Shown: positions 53,096 through 61,630 of the stretch, one piece after another
Numbering within the stretch: position 1 is the first letter of the stretch
Layout: each line of letters starts with the position of its first letter
NCBI GenBank assembly: GCA_036478595.1
Contig: JAZGEF010000006.1
Coordinates: 17,714 to 81,713 of the forward strand
DNA from: Granulosicoccus sp036478595
Lineage (GTDB): Bacteria; Pseudomonadota; Gammaproteobacteria; Granulosicoccales; Granulosicoccaceae
DNA: 64,000 nt
Reading direction: 5' to 3'
The notes under the pieces: model-generated
What the model saw: only the letters and a program-made list of their open reading frames with translations
Told to the model about the DNA's origin: nothing
Database searches by the model: none
Position numbers and translations under genes: made by a program

Positions 53096-54000
53096 AAGGT
53101 GTTTTTGTCAACAACGACAAGGCTATCCATTTTTTTATAGAAGTCACTTAGATCTTCTGCCTTGCCATAACGGGGTTTTGCATGCATGCGAGTGTAGGGG
53201 CGTGAATTCACCTCTAAAAAGATGCAGCGTTGTTCTCGGTAGTCCTTCTCTATGCCTTCTTCCATAATCACATCAATACCAAATAGCTTGGCATCAAAAT
53301 GCTTAACGATGTCCATAAACAATTGTCTGTTTACTTCGGGCACCGTAGCTTGATCAATGATCTCGACAACACCACCTGGTGCTAGGGCTACGCGATTAAA
53401 TAGATAAATACGTTCGCCGTGGGCTGGCACGCTGGCCATGCTCATGCCGTCTTTGCGTAGTTTCGATTCAACGCCGCTATTTTTAGCAATAGGGTAGATA
53501 GTGGGATGTAGCTCCATCTTTTCACGCAGTGCGTTTTCATCATCAATTAACCGATTGATATCGTCTGCGCCGTTGCCATCAACAAAAGGGGGGTAACGCT
53601 GGATAACAGAGGCGATTTCATCTGGCGTAGCCAGCACTCTGTAGTTGGAGCCCAACAAGTATTGCTCCACGACGCTACTGGGCCACCAAAGCTTTACCAT
53701 TAATGTGGCTTTCCATAGCTCTTTAGTGTTGGTTATCGGGAAGTGGCTGCCGCGAGAAAAGCCACTAACGTTGGGCTTGATGCATAAGGGAAATCCATGC
53801 TCTTTAGCAAACTTGTGCGCAGTTAACGGGTTGATGAAGATCTGCCCTTTAGCATGGGGAGTGCCGTGTTTGGCAAACATGCTGCGAGCTTGTTCTTTAG
53901 AACGGCTGCGTTTGCGTACTGCAAGCGAATTGTAATTGCTGCAGCCTGCCATGTAGCGCTTGCTGATCCATGAGTAGATCAGCGCCTTGGGTTTTCTCAC
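53092..54000 (-). CDS. ATP-grasp ligase-like protein, cyanophycin synthetase/GshF type
   Basis: A 302-residue ATP-grasp protein. FAKEHGFPLCIKPNVSGFSRGSHFPI (nucleotide-binding Lys), VVEQYLLGSNYRVLATPDEIASVIQRYPPFVDGNGADDI and the end IFLEVNSRPYTRMHAKPRYG correspond motif by motif to the ATP-grasp domain of cyanophycin synthetases and GshF (key parts: LCIKPNVSGFSRGS, GSNYRVLA, LEVNSRPYTRMH). Such enzymes join a carboxylate to an amine through an acyl phosphate. It lacks the Mur-ligase half of cyanophycin synthetase. GTG start at 54000 overlaps the upstream gene (GTGA). Product unknown. Confidence 0.85.
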   Translation of the reverse strand: MRKPKALIYSWISKRYMAGCSNYNSLAVRKRSRSKEQARSMFAKHGTPHAKGQIFINPLTAHKFAKEHGFPLCIKPNVSGFSRGSHFPITNTKELWKATLMVKLWWPSSVVEQYLLGSNYRVLATPDEIASVIQRYPPFVDGNGADDINRLIDDENALREKMELHPTIYPIAKNSGVESKLRKDGMSMASVPAHGERIYLFNRVALAPGGVVEIIDQATVPEVNRQLFMDIVKHFDAKLFGIDVIMEEGIEKDYREQRCIFLEVNSRPYTRMHAKPRYGKAEDLSDFYKKMDSLVVVDKNTF

Positions 54001-54857
54001 AATATGGTGCGTCGCGTCGCCGTTGACATCCCTTGTGTGCTGCTTTTGCGTTTTTTCTCTCGGCCGTAAAGCACCATCTTTGCAAAGATAGGCTGCGGTT
54101 TTTTAGCAGGTTTGATTGCTTTTGTGGCATGGGCCAGCGACATCATGGTTGAGCCAATAAAGCCCAGGCGCTGCTTCCAGCTATAGCTGCTATCAAGTAA
54201 ATTGATAGGCATCGGTAGAAACAGATTAATCTCGATCACGTGAAAGTGTCCGGCGAGTAGCTCGGCATGTGAATCCGCACGCACGCTCATGCGAGAAATT
54301 CCGAAGTCGCCGATTTCACTAATGAAGCCTGACAATTGAGCTAGCTGATCTGTCGTAAATTGGGCACTAACATCTATATACCGGGTGTGGCGATTGTATT
54401 TACTGTTGATCGGGTAGTCTTCGTTACCATTAACTGCTTCAGTAACGGTGATGACATCGCGTTCGTTGTCTTGTTGGCGAGCCTTAATGTTAAAGATCTC
54501 GTACTCATGCTGCTCCTGGGCTGCCTGCTGCAACATGTATCGTTGTGGTTTGCCGCTTAGCTCAACACGAAGGCGATTGAGTTCGTACTGATCGTCCGCG
54601 CGATGTATGCCGTGCGCATTTTGGCCCCACTCGGGTTTTAGAAACACGGGGTAGTGAGTTGGGGAGATGTTTTCGTTGTCGATCGATTGAAATAAGCGCC
54701 AGCGTTCAGGAATCAATTTGTCGATAGAGAGTTTGGAGAATATGCCTTGGTCGTCAGAGAAATACTTTGCGTTGATCTGCCAGTATTTCCATGGACCCGT
54801 GCCAACCCTCGCACAGCAGGCGATGAAGGTTACGATCATTATCAGGGTAATGTGCAT
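53997..54857 (-). CDS. Second ATP-grasp-like protein with N-terminal hydrophobic segment
   Basis: Resembles a reduced ATP-grasp protein: YPVFLKPEWGQNAHGIHRADDQYEL (nucleotide-binding Lys; key part FLKPEWGQNAHG) and a closing HFHVIEINLFLPMPINLLD in place of the usual E-x-N motif (EIN). From the ATG at 54857 (286 residues) it begins with a hydrophobic run of about 15 residues, which may anchor it to the membrane; an in-frame TTG at 54929 would add 24 residues. First gene of a three-gene overlapping run with the ATP-grasp ligase and the transporter. The specific reaction is unknown. Confidence 0.75.
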   Translation of the reverse strand: MHITLIMIVTFIACCARVGTGPWKYWQINAKYFSDDQGIFSKLSIDKLIPERWRLFQSIDNENISPTHYPVFLKPEWGQNAHGIHRADDQYELNRLRVELSGKPQRYMLQQAAQEQHEYEIFNIKARQQDNERDVITVTEAVNGNEDYPINSKYNRHTRYIDVSAQFTTDQLAQLSGFISEIGDFGISRMSVRADSHAELLAGHFHVIEINLFLPMPINLLDSSYSWKQRLGFIGSTMMSLAHATKAIKPAKKPQPIFAKMVLYGREKKRKSSTQGMSTATRRTIL

Positions 54858-55003
54858 TCTTAGTACTTTCTGTCGCGTCGCCAGCGTCTCAGACGTTGAT
54901 TTTACAATGTAAACTAGGCTTTCGGGCAATCTTCAGAGCAGATTTCCTTGCAATCTTGTTACATCAATTGCTTGGTCAGATATATATGTATAGCAAAGGT
55001 TCC

Positions 55004-55537
55004 TCAGGGCACACTGATCTCCAACGTTCCATCACGTTGAATTAGCTCAAAATAGCTCAAAAAGCTCATCCCAAGCAATGCGATTGCCTCACTGTCACGT
55101 GGATTAATAGACGCGCCGACTGAGTTCAGTACCAGTGGGCCGATTTTTAGCTCATCGATGCGAGTATTTTGTACGTTGATAATGCCGTTCGCGGTCGTCA
55201 CCTCCACCCAGCGTCCGCCCTTGAGTCCGGCGCTCTGGGCAATCGATGCAGGGATGCTGACATCGGTCGCTCCGGTATCAACCAAGAAGGTCACCGGATG
55301 GCCATTCACCAAGCCCTCCACGACAAAGTGGTTGAGGCGAGTGGCCTGAACGGAAATGCCTGTTCTACTTCCCTTGAGGGCTTGGGGAATGTGGGTTGCT
55401 AGCCGTTTTTGCTCCCACTGCCAGCCAAACCAACCGCCAACGCCAAGCAGCCCAAGCCAAAACAGGGCGATGAACATCCAATTGCCGATTTTGCCGGAAT
55501 TTGAAGTTGGATTTTCAGGGTCAGTATCGCTACTCAT
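55004..55537 (-). CDS. Membrane-anchored retropepsin-like aspartic protease
   Basis: A 177-residue clan AA protease (TIGR02281-like). One membrane span at about residues 20-40 is followed by a periplasmic pepsin-like half with the active site FLVDTGATDVSIP near 85, the flap-like ATTANGIINVQNTRIDELKIGPL region and the closing IALLGMSFLSYFEL, the second conserved motif. It would act as a dimer. Substrate unknown. Divergent from the EF-G gene; 146 bases separate it from the ATP-grasp operon. Confidence 0.88.
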   Translation of the reverse strand: MSSDTDPENPTSNSGKIGNWMFIALFWLGLLGVGGWFGWQWEQKRLATHIPQALKGSRTGISVQATRLNHFVVEGLVNGHPVTFLVDTGATDVSIPASIAQSAGLKGGRWVEVTTANGIINVQNTRIDELKIGPLVLNSVGASINPRDSEAIALLGMSFLSYFELIQRDGTLEISVP

Positions 55538-55777
55538 TTACGCTTGTGTTCTCACCTTGTAGCCCCATTTTTGGATACAATGGCTGGTTTACCGCCTACG
55601 GCTTCCATTCTGAATGGTCAGAGCTATCCAGAGTTGTACAAATAAGGATAGCCGACCTGAGTGCCAACTGCGCTCAAGAATACCCGCAAGCATATTTAAG
55701 CAGTATTAAGCAGCACAAGTTAGTGACCTACAGTGCCGGATAGATCCCGGTTATTTTTTTTAATTCGCGAGACAGAC

Positions 55778-57871
55778 ATGGCAGACCTTTCGAAATACCG
55801 CAACATCGGCATATTCGCCCACGTTGATGCTGGTAAGACCACCACCACCGAACGTATCCTAAAACTGACCGGTAAAATTCACAAAACCGGTGAAGTACAT
55901 GATGGCGAAGCCACCACTGACTTCATGGACCAGGAACAGGAGCGCGGTATAACAATCCAATCGGCTGCTACTAGCTGTGAGTGGGATGGTCATCGCATGA
56001 ACATCATCGATACTCCGGGCCACGTTGACTTCACCATCGAGGTGTATCGTTCACTTAAAGTACTCGATGGCGGTGTAGGTGTTTTCTGTGGTTCAGGCGG
56101 TGTAGAGCCTCAATCAGAAACTAACTGGCGCTATGCAAACGAATCGAAAGTCGCGCGCATCATTTTTGTTAACAAGCTTGATCGTATGGGTGCTGACTTT
56201 TATCGTGTTGTTAAGCAAATTAAAGACGTACTTGCAGCGCGTCCGCTGGTTATGGTGCTGCCTATCGGTACGGAAGAAGACTTCGTGGGTGTTGTCGATC
56301 TAATGAGTGAAAAGGCTTACTACTGGGATGACTCAGGCAACCCTGAAGCGTTTGAAATTAAAGATGTGCCTGCAGACATGGTTGACGATGTTGCTAAGTG
56401 GCGTGAGGAGATGGTTGAGATGGCGCTGGAGCAAGACGACGATGCCATGGAAAAATACATTGATGGCGGTGTTATACCCGATATCGATACGCTGAAAAAA
56501 GCGATTCGTAAAGGGACTATCGCGCTCGAGTTCTTCCCAACGTTCTGTGGTTCTGCATTCAAGAACAAAGGCGTGCAAAACGTACTTAACGGTGTTGTGG
56601 ATTACTTGCCTGATCCAACTGAAGTGCCACCACAACCTGAAATGGATCTAGACGGCAACGAGAGTGGCAACTTTGCCATCGTTGACCCTAAAGGCCCACT
56701 ACGTTCACTAGCGTTCAAAATTATGGATGATCGTTACGGTGCACTAACGTTTGTGCGTATCTACTCAGGCACGATGAACAAAGGCGACAGCGTGCTTAAT
56801 ACGTTCACTGGTAAAACTGAACGCATCGGTCGTATTGTAGAAATGCATGCTGACTCTCGTGAAGAGCTGGATTCAGCTACTGCAGGCGACATCATCGCTG
56901 TGTTAGGCATGAAAAACGTACAAACAGGGCATACGCTGTCTGACGTTAAAAACCCCGCAACGCTTGAGCCGATGGTCTTTCCAGATCCAGTTATCTCGAT
57001 CGCCGTATCACCAAAAGACAAAGGGGGTTCTGAGAAGATGGGTGTGGCGATCGGCAAGATGATCGCAGAGGATCCTTCTTTCCGCGTTGAAACTGACGAG
57101 GAGAGTGGCGAGACTATCTTGATGGGTATGGGTGAGCTTCACCTAGACATCAAGATTGATATCTTGAAGCGTACTCACGGTGTTGAAGTTGAAGTGGGCA
57201 AGCCGCAAGTGGCTTACCGCGAAACAATCACACAAGCAGTCGAGGATACCTACACACACAAGTAGCAGTCTGGTGGTTCTGGTCAGTTTGGTCGTATCGA
57301 TTTCACCATCACTCCCGGAGAGCCTGGTTCAGGGTATGTATTTGAGTCGAAGGTTACCGGCGGTAACGTTCCTCGCGAATACTGGCCAGCGGTAGAGAAA
57401 GGCTTTCGTATGAGTATGGAAGAAGGCGTTCTTGCCGGCTATCCGTTACTTGATTTTCAAGTGACGTTGCTCGATGGTGCCTTCCACGCGGTTGACTCCT
57501 CTGCGCTTGCGTTTGAAATTGCGGCAAAAGCTGCATATCGTCAAACGATTCCGAAAGCTGGCCCGCAAATTATTGAGCCTGTGATGAAGGTTGATGTATT
57601 TACACCTGATGATCACGTTGGTGATGTGATCGGTGACCTTAACCGTCGCCGTGGCATGATCAAGTCTCAGGAAGCGGGCGCAACAGGTGTGCGCATCAAG
57701 GCTGACGTACCGCTATCTGAAATGTTTGGTTACATCGGTGATTTGCGTACCATGACATCTGGCCGTGGTCAGTTCTCAATGGAATTCTCGCACTACCTGC
57801 CGTGCCCTAAAAACGTATCTGAAGTAGTCATCAAGGAAGCGGCGGAACGAAAGGCTGCTAAAAACGCCTAA
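55778..57871 (+). pseudogene. fusA2: Elongation factor G 2, interrupted by an in-frame amber codon
   Basis: A complete EF-G-like frame of 697 codons with one TAG at 57263-57265 (codon 496). Domain G motifs AHVDAGKTTTTE, DTPGHVDF and NKLDRMGADF are intact, and MADLSKYRNIGIFAHVDAGK with TGKIHKTGEVHDGE match the second EF-G of Vibrio/Shewanella-type bacteria. The stop falls where relatives read THKKQSGGSGQFG, so AAG (Lys) to TAG by one base change is the simplest origin. After it the frame continues without damage through domains IV and V to 57871. It is a fresh nonsense mutation, an error in the sequence, or a read-through site. The first 495 residues (domains G, II, III and the start of IV) could still be made. 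Confidence 0.88.
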
Positions 57872-57895
57872 GCTAACTGCATAAAGCCCGAAACC

Positions 57896-57923
57896 AAAAA
57901 GCCCCGTTTATCGGGGCTTTTTT
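57896..57923. terminator. Bidirectional terminator between EF-G2 and the DNA-repair-like operon
   Basis: GCCCCG/CGGGGC stem with a TTTAT loop, T6 on the right and A5 on the left. On the plus strand it ends fusA2; read on the minus strand the A run becomes a T run, so it can also end the convergent operon finishing at 57984. Confidence 0.88.
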
Positions 57924-57983
57924 GGCCATCATTAAAATAGGGTTTTTATCAGCAACACTCTATAACACAGGGCAAGAAACTGA

Positions 57984-58697
57984 TCAGAGGCTAAGCTCTA
58001 TCAGCATCGCAGAATGGTCGGACAAACCCTCTTCTCGCACGCCGTGCAGATAGTCAATTTTGTTTATTAGTTTATCCGCTTTCTCTGTAGCAAGGCAATG
58101 ATCATAACGATAACCATTGCCCCGTGAGCTAATCCAACTGTATTCACGTGCATCAAGGTTGCGCGTTCGCCAGCTGTCAGTCCAGCCATTACGTAGCAGG
58201 TTTTGAAACATATGCGTGTTGACAAAGCTTTTAGTTTCAGAATCTTCAAATGGTATGCCACAGTTTAGGTCGCCAATAATCAGTGCTGCTTGATAATCCT
58301 TGGTGTTTAACTTACCCAGTGCATCGAGGTAGGGTACTTGCGCGCGCTTTTGCGGTAGGTGGCCTGCAAAGATGTGCAAAGTATCGATGTGCGCATTGGG
58401 CAATTTGAATTGAGCGCGGACGCACAATGCGGGGTCAAGATCGTCTGCCCATTCGAACGTTTCGAACGGTATGCCTGCCGCAACCATTACGGTATTTTTT
58501 GCAGCAGTTGATTGGATCAGGTGTTGATGTTCAAGTCCGATTTTTTTTAGTGCATCGAGTATGATCGGTGCTGATTTTCCATTGCGAAATTCTTGCAATG
58601 TCACGATGCTTGGATTGATAGCTACCAGCTGCTCAGCAATAGCCATTGCACGCTTGCCGCCGCCTTGTAAGATATTCCAGGTAAGCAGTTTTATCAC
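57984..58697 (-). CDS. Endonuclease/exonuclease/phosphatase (EEP) family protein
   Basis: DNase I-like fold enzyme that cleaves phosphodiesters or phosphomonoesters. The four EEP motifs are in order: LLTWNILQGG, VTLQEFRNG (metal Glu), IIGDLNCGIP and the terminal LSDHSAMLIELSL. The start is GTG 58697, three bases beyond the ligase stop, with GGAG five bases upstream; longer frames would overlap the ligase. 237 residues, no signal peptide, so cytoplasmic. Last gene of the PrimPol-ligase operon, so an end-processing or DNA-cleaning role is a reasonable inference. Confidence 0.88.
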   Translation of the reverse strand: MIKLLTWNILQGGGKRAMAIAEQLVAINPSIVTLQEFRNGKSAPIILDALKKIGLEHQHLIQSTAAKNTVMVAAGIPFETFEWADDLDPALCVRAQFKLPNAHIDTLHIFAGHLPQKRAQVPYLDALGKLNTKDYQAALIIGDLNCGIPFEDSETKSFVNTHMFQNLLRNGWTDSWRTRNLDAREYSWISSRGNGYRYDHCLATEKADKLINKIDYLHGVREEGLSDHSAMLIELSL

Positions 58698-58699
58698 CG

Positions 58700-60166
58700 T
58701 TACTCCACGGGCATCCATCCGCGTACAAAATATTGTTTTTGCCAAGCGGTGAATAGCTCACGTATCTGTGTTTCAGAATCACTGACACAAATTTCGTGTT
58801 TGAGTGGTTCTTTACGATTGGGGCTGTAGTCGCTTAGATGAAGCACGAACGCAGGGAAATCACGCGAAGCATCCTGCTTGTTGGTTTTCCAAAGCATTAC
58901 TTTGCGTACCATAGTGGCTCCTTTTAGTATTTTTTTTGCCACACTACGTTCGATTATTTCACTGCTGGGCAGGCTGAGCGAATCGTGTTTGCCATGGATT
59001 GCTTCAGGTATGTCCACGATATCGGCTAGCTGTGGGATGCCGCAATCATCGGGTGAAAATGTTTTGTCATCACGTATACGTACAAATTGTGGCGAGATAA
59101 TGCTACATAGGGGCAGGCGGCGTACACCTTGCCAGTTTTGTTTGTCTTTTTGCCATTCGATAACCATCTTATCGATAGCGCTACCGTGAGAGGTGGTTGA
59201 AATCACATCCAGGCAAGAAATCTCTGCCACCAGCCCAGGTGCAATCATACGGTATGCGATGCGATCAGAATTGACCTCAGCGTAGTCACTGCTGACGTCA
59301 TGTTGAGTGAGCGTCTTGAGCAAACTGCCGCGTTCCTTGTCGCTAAAGCCACCGCCTACACGCGCCACGATTTGCGCGTGCTCATCGTCTCGTGAAACCG
59401 CTAATAACATGCTGTGCAGCATACCGGCACGATCATCTACGCCTTCGGAGTAGCCGATAATGGCAAGATCAAGCGAGTGCCTGGGCTTAATTTTATAAAC
59501 GCCCGTGCTATCGGAACGTAGTACAACACCTTCAGCGCCTTGCTCATTAACCCAGGTGTTAAACCACTTAATCGCCTCATTCTTATCGCCGGTATGAGTC
59601 TCGACTGGGAACACGCGTTTGCCTTCGCCAAAAATCTCCTGAGCTTTGGCAATCGCACTTTCGTAGTGCATCGATAAATCATTGCCGTCTAGATCGTAAA
59701 TATTAAACACGGCAAAGCAGAGGCTATCCACTTGTGCTTGTGTTCTAGGTGCCCGTGCAGCCCGTATTACATCATGCACCCGGGAGCGTTTGCCATCTTC
59801 ACGTTTGGCATGCAGCTCGCCGCCGATCATGGCTTTTTTGATGCCAGCATCATGTAATAGTTTTGCGGCTTCAACATGGAAGGGAGCGCCTGCGCGGATA
59901 GCGCCACCGGGGTTGAGGGTGATCACTTCGCCGTTGTCATAATGCAGGCAAGTGTACTCTCCATCAATCTTGAGGCTAATGGCATAGTCGGTCTCGGGTA
60001 TGCGTTTTTGGGCTGTGGGTAAATCTAATGCGGTAGTCATGCGGCTAAGTTGCCGACGACGTAAACGAGTTGCCTGTAATAATGCAGTATCAGCAAGGTG
60101 CTTAGTGGCAGTGCCTACTTGGTAGTCAGCTAATTTTGTGTCGAGTTTGGATCGCAGTAGCGGCAT
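58700..60166 (-). CDS. ATP-dependent DNA ligase-like nucleotidyltransferase
   Basis: A 488-residue protein with an ATP-dependent ligase adenylation domain. Motif I is SLKIDGEYTCLHY with the nucleophilic Lys at about residue 66; motif III-like IGGELHAKR near 115; motif IV EGVVLRSDSTG; motif V VYKIKPRHSLDLAIIG. An OB-like region follows, then about 150 residues (from CSIISPQFVRIRDD) that I do not recognise. The N-terminal 55 residues are short, with no large DNA-binding domain. The ATG at 60166 overlaps the stop of the 30-codon ORF in TAATG. Most bacteria use NAD-dependent LigA for replication, so this is a repair-type accessory ligase. Confidence 0.88.
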   Translation of the reverse strand: MPLLRSKLDTKLADYQVGTATKHLADTALLQATRLRRRQLSRMTTALDLPTAQKRIPETDYAISLKIDGEYTCLHYDNGEVITLNPGGAIRAGAPFHVEAAKLLHDAGIKKAMIGGELHAKREDGKRSRVHDVIRAARAPRTQAQVDSLCFAVFNIYDLDGNDLSMHYESAIAKAQEIFGEGKRVFPVETHTGDKNEAIKWFNTWVNEQGAEGVVLRSDSTGVYKIKPRHSLDLAIIGYSEGVDDRAGMLHSMLLAVSRDDEHAQIVARVGGGFSDKERGSLLKTLTQHDVSSDYAEVNSDRIAYRMIAPGLVAEISCLDVISTTSHGSAIDKMVIEWQKDKQNWQGVRRLPLCSIISPQFVRIRDDKTFSPDDCGIPQLADIVDIPEAIHGKHDSLSLPSSEIIERSVAKKILKGATMVRKVMLWKTNKQDASRDFPAFVLHLSDYSPNRKEPLKHEICVSDSETQIRELFTAWQKQYFVRGWMPVE

Positions 60167-60258
60167 TACTGCGCGTCCTGTTGTATGGCGAGTTCTACAA
60201 GGCCTTGAATAATATTGGGGTGATCGCCACCAATTAGTGTGACTGAAAGTGATGTCAT
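60166..60258 (-). CDS. 30-residue coupled small ORF inside the ligase operon
   Basis: A short frame starting MTSLSVTLIGGDHP and ending IQQDAQ. Its ATG overlaps the stop of the 238-residue gene (ATGA) and its stop overlaps the ligase ATG (TAATG). Both junctions are of the kind that couples translation, which makes a real small protein, or a coupling device, more likely than chance. The opening faintly recalls the first strand and helix of ACT domains (VTLIGGDHPNII) but is too short to be one. No strong ribosome site. Confidence 0.5.
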   Translation of the reverse strand: MTSLSVTLIGGDHPNIIQGLVELAIQQDAQ

Positions 60259-60971
60259 GTTTTTTTCTCAACATTTTTGGGCAGCTTTAACTCCATATTA
60301 CTCAGGTGCAAAAGCAGGATGTAATTGTCATCATCAACGCGGCCTTCTAAAAAACCGCGATAAGGGATGCTGCCACGCCGAAAGATCAGTGGTTCTTTGC
60401 CTGATTCACCTGCGCCAAGTAGCAGCAAGCTATTGGCCTCAGCCAGCTCACTGGCCATGCCGTGCAGGAAATCGTAAGTTAGGCCATTGATATGCACAAC
60501 TTGTAGTTTGGCCGCAAACAGAAATCGCTTGATAGCGTCTTGTTTGGGTATTAACTTGCCAGTCCATCGTAGCGGTATTGCTGAATCAACGTTCGGTTCG
60601 GGTCGATTGCGGGCGCGTGTTTCTACGAGCTTGCCAGACGGGCTGCGTACCAGCTCGGTTTGCTGGACACGAAACACCAGCTCTTCATCAGGGTTTACGT
60701 ACACCTTGCTGGTGTTCCACAAAAATTGGCCAAAACGTTCGATGTCGACTTCTGGGTCGCCGCTTATTAAAGCGCCGGCTATGGCTTCAGGTGTTTTGTA
60801 TGTTTCAATAAGCGTCTCATTGTCGTGCTCAACGGTACTCTTTAAAATACGGCGCGTATACGTTTGCCCACCTTTTGGGCCAAGGTAACGAATTGGATCG
60901 TCCACTCGTACGCTTTCAGCTTTCACTACGGCATCGCGATTGCGCTTATCTGATAGGTTGATGTTCGGCAT
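60255..60971 (-). CDS. Unknown protein of the PrimPol-ligase operon
   Basis: I do not recognise the family. 238 residues, no signal or membrane segment, mixed alpha/beta with Lys/Arg-rich N-terminus (MPNINLSDKRNRDAVVK). It contains KVYVNPDEELVFRVQQTEL near 95, echoing YVNPDGEWVTRDQL of the neighbouring 214-residue protein, and a glycine-rich LLLLGAGESGKEP near 190. The ATG has GGAG seven bases upstream. Nine bases follow the previous gene, so co-transcription is certain to look likely. A structural or DNA-binding role in the operon's pathway is a guess. Confidence 0.75.
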   Translation of the reverse strand: MPNINLSDKRNRDAVVKAESVRVDDPIRYLGPKGGQTYTRRILKSTVEHDNETLIETYKTPEAIAGALISGDPEVDIERFGQFLWNTSKVYVNPDEELVFRVQQTELVRSPSGKLVETRARNRPEPNVDSAIPLRWTGKLIPKQDAIKRFLFAAKLQVVHINGLTYDFLHGMASELAEANSLLLLGAGESGKEPLIFRRGSIPYRGFLEGRVDDDNYILLLHLSNMELKLPKNVEKKT

Positions 60972-60980
60972 AGTAGGCTC

Positions 60981-61625
60981 CTATAACATGCCAAAATCGA
61001 GGGCTGACTCTTCTTCACCATCTTCAACCTCATCGATCAAGGCTTCGCCTGCACAGACAGCGGCTTGTTCGAGTGATACGAATTGCACATCGTTGGCTTG
61101 TGTTATCAGTAACCAGATGTTGTCGTCGTCATCACAAAGAATAAAGGCCGGATCTAAACCGATGCCCCCACGGTAGCTAAAGCCAAATTCAAATAATACG
61201 CCACCCTCTAATTGTGTAGTCCATTCTTCAGGAAAGCCGCCGTCCGAGCTTTCGCTCTTTGCATTTAGGCGATAGCTTAGGCGTACGTTGTGATCAAGAA
61301 AATGCTCGATGTTATCCACTACGCTAAGTTCAATGGGATGCTCAAAGCTTGATTCAACTTGGTCCAGTGGGTTGCCCTGTAAGTCGACTGGTGTTAGTTG
61401 ATCCCGCGTAACCCATTCACCATCAGGGTTCACGTATCCCAGCGCTGTGCCGCCACGAGGTATGAGAGTTTTGCCGTCTTCGGCCAGAGTCGCAACCTGG
61501 CAACGCGCATCATTGCTATCCCGAGTTTCAACGCTAACTGAACCATAGAGTTGCTTGCGATCCACTTTGATTAGCTGTGCTTCAACTGTTTGCGCACCCA
61601 GTGTGAATGTTAATGAACGAGGCAT
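60981..61625 (-). CDS. Unknown acidic-tailed protein, faint Ku-like features
   Basis: A 214-residue cytoplasmic protein not assigned to a family. The part GGTALGYVNPDGEWVTRDQLTPVD (about residues 57-80; key part GYVNPDGEWVTRDQL), then SSFEHPIELSVVDNIEHFLD and a strand with SYRL, follows the order of the bacterial Ku barrel segment that reads GYEY.DGxYV.LTDED, then IDIVDFVD, then SYYL. The match is by eye and weak, and the usual Ku N-terminus (W.G.I.FGLV.IPV) is not seen. The C-terminus is strongly acidic (about 195-210). It starts six bases after the PrimPol-HAD gene. Confidence 0.7.
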   Translation of the reverse strand: MPRSLTFTLGAQTVEAQLIKVDRKQLYGSVSVETRDSNDARCQVATLAEDGKTLIPRGGTALGYVNPDGEWVTRDQLTPVDLQGNPLDQVESSFEHPIELSVVDNIEHFLDHNVRLSYRLNAKSESSDGGFPEEWTTQLEGGVLFEFGFSYRGGIGLDPAFILCDDDDNIWLLITQANDVQFVSLEQAAVCAGEALIDEVEDGEEESALDFGML

Positions 61626-61630
61626 GGTGT

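Noticed and set aside
57410..57871. Separate 153-residue ORF after the EF-G2 stop
   Set aside because: It is simply the in-frame continuation of EF-G2 domains IV-V starting at an internal ATG, with no ribosome site; annotated as part of the interrupted gene.
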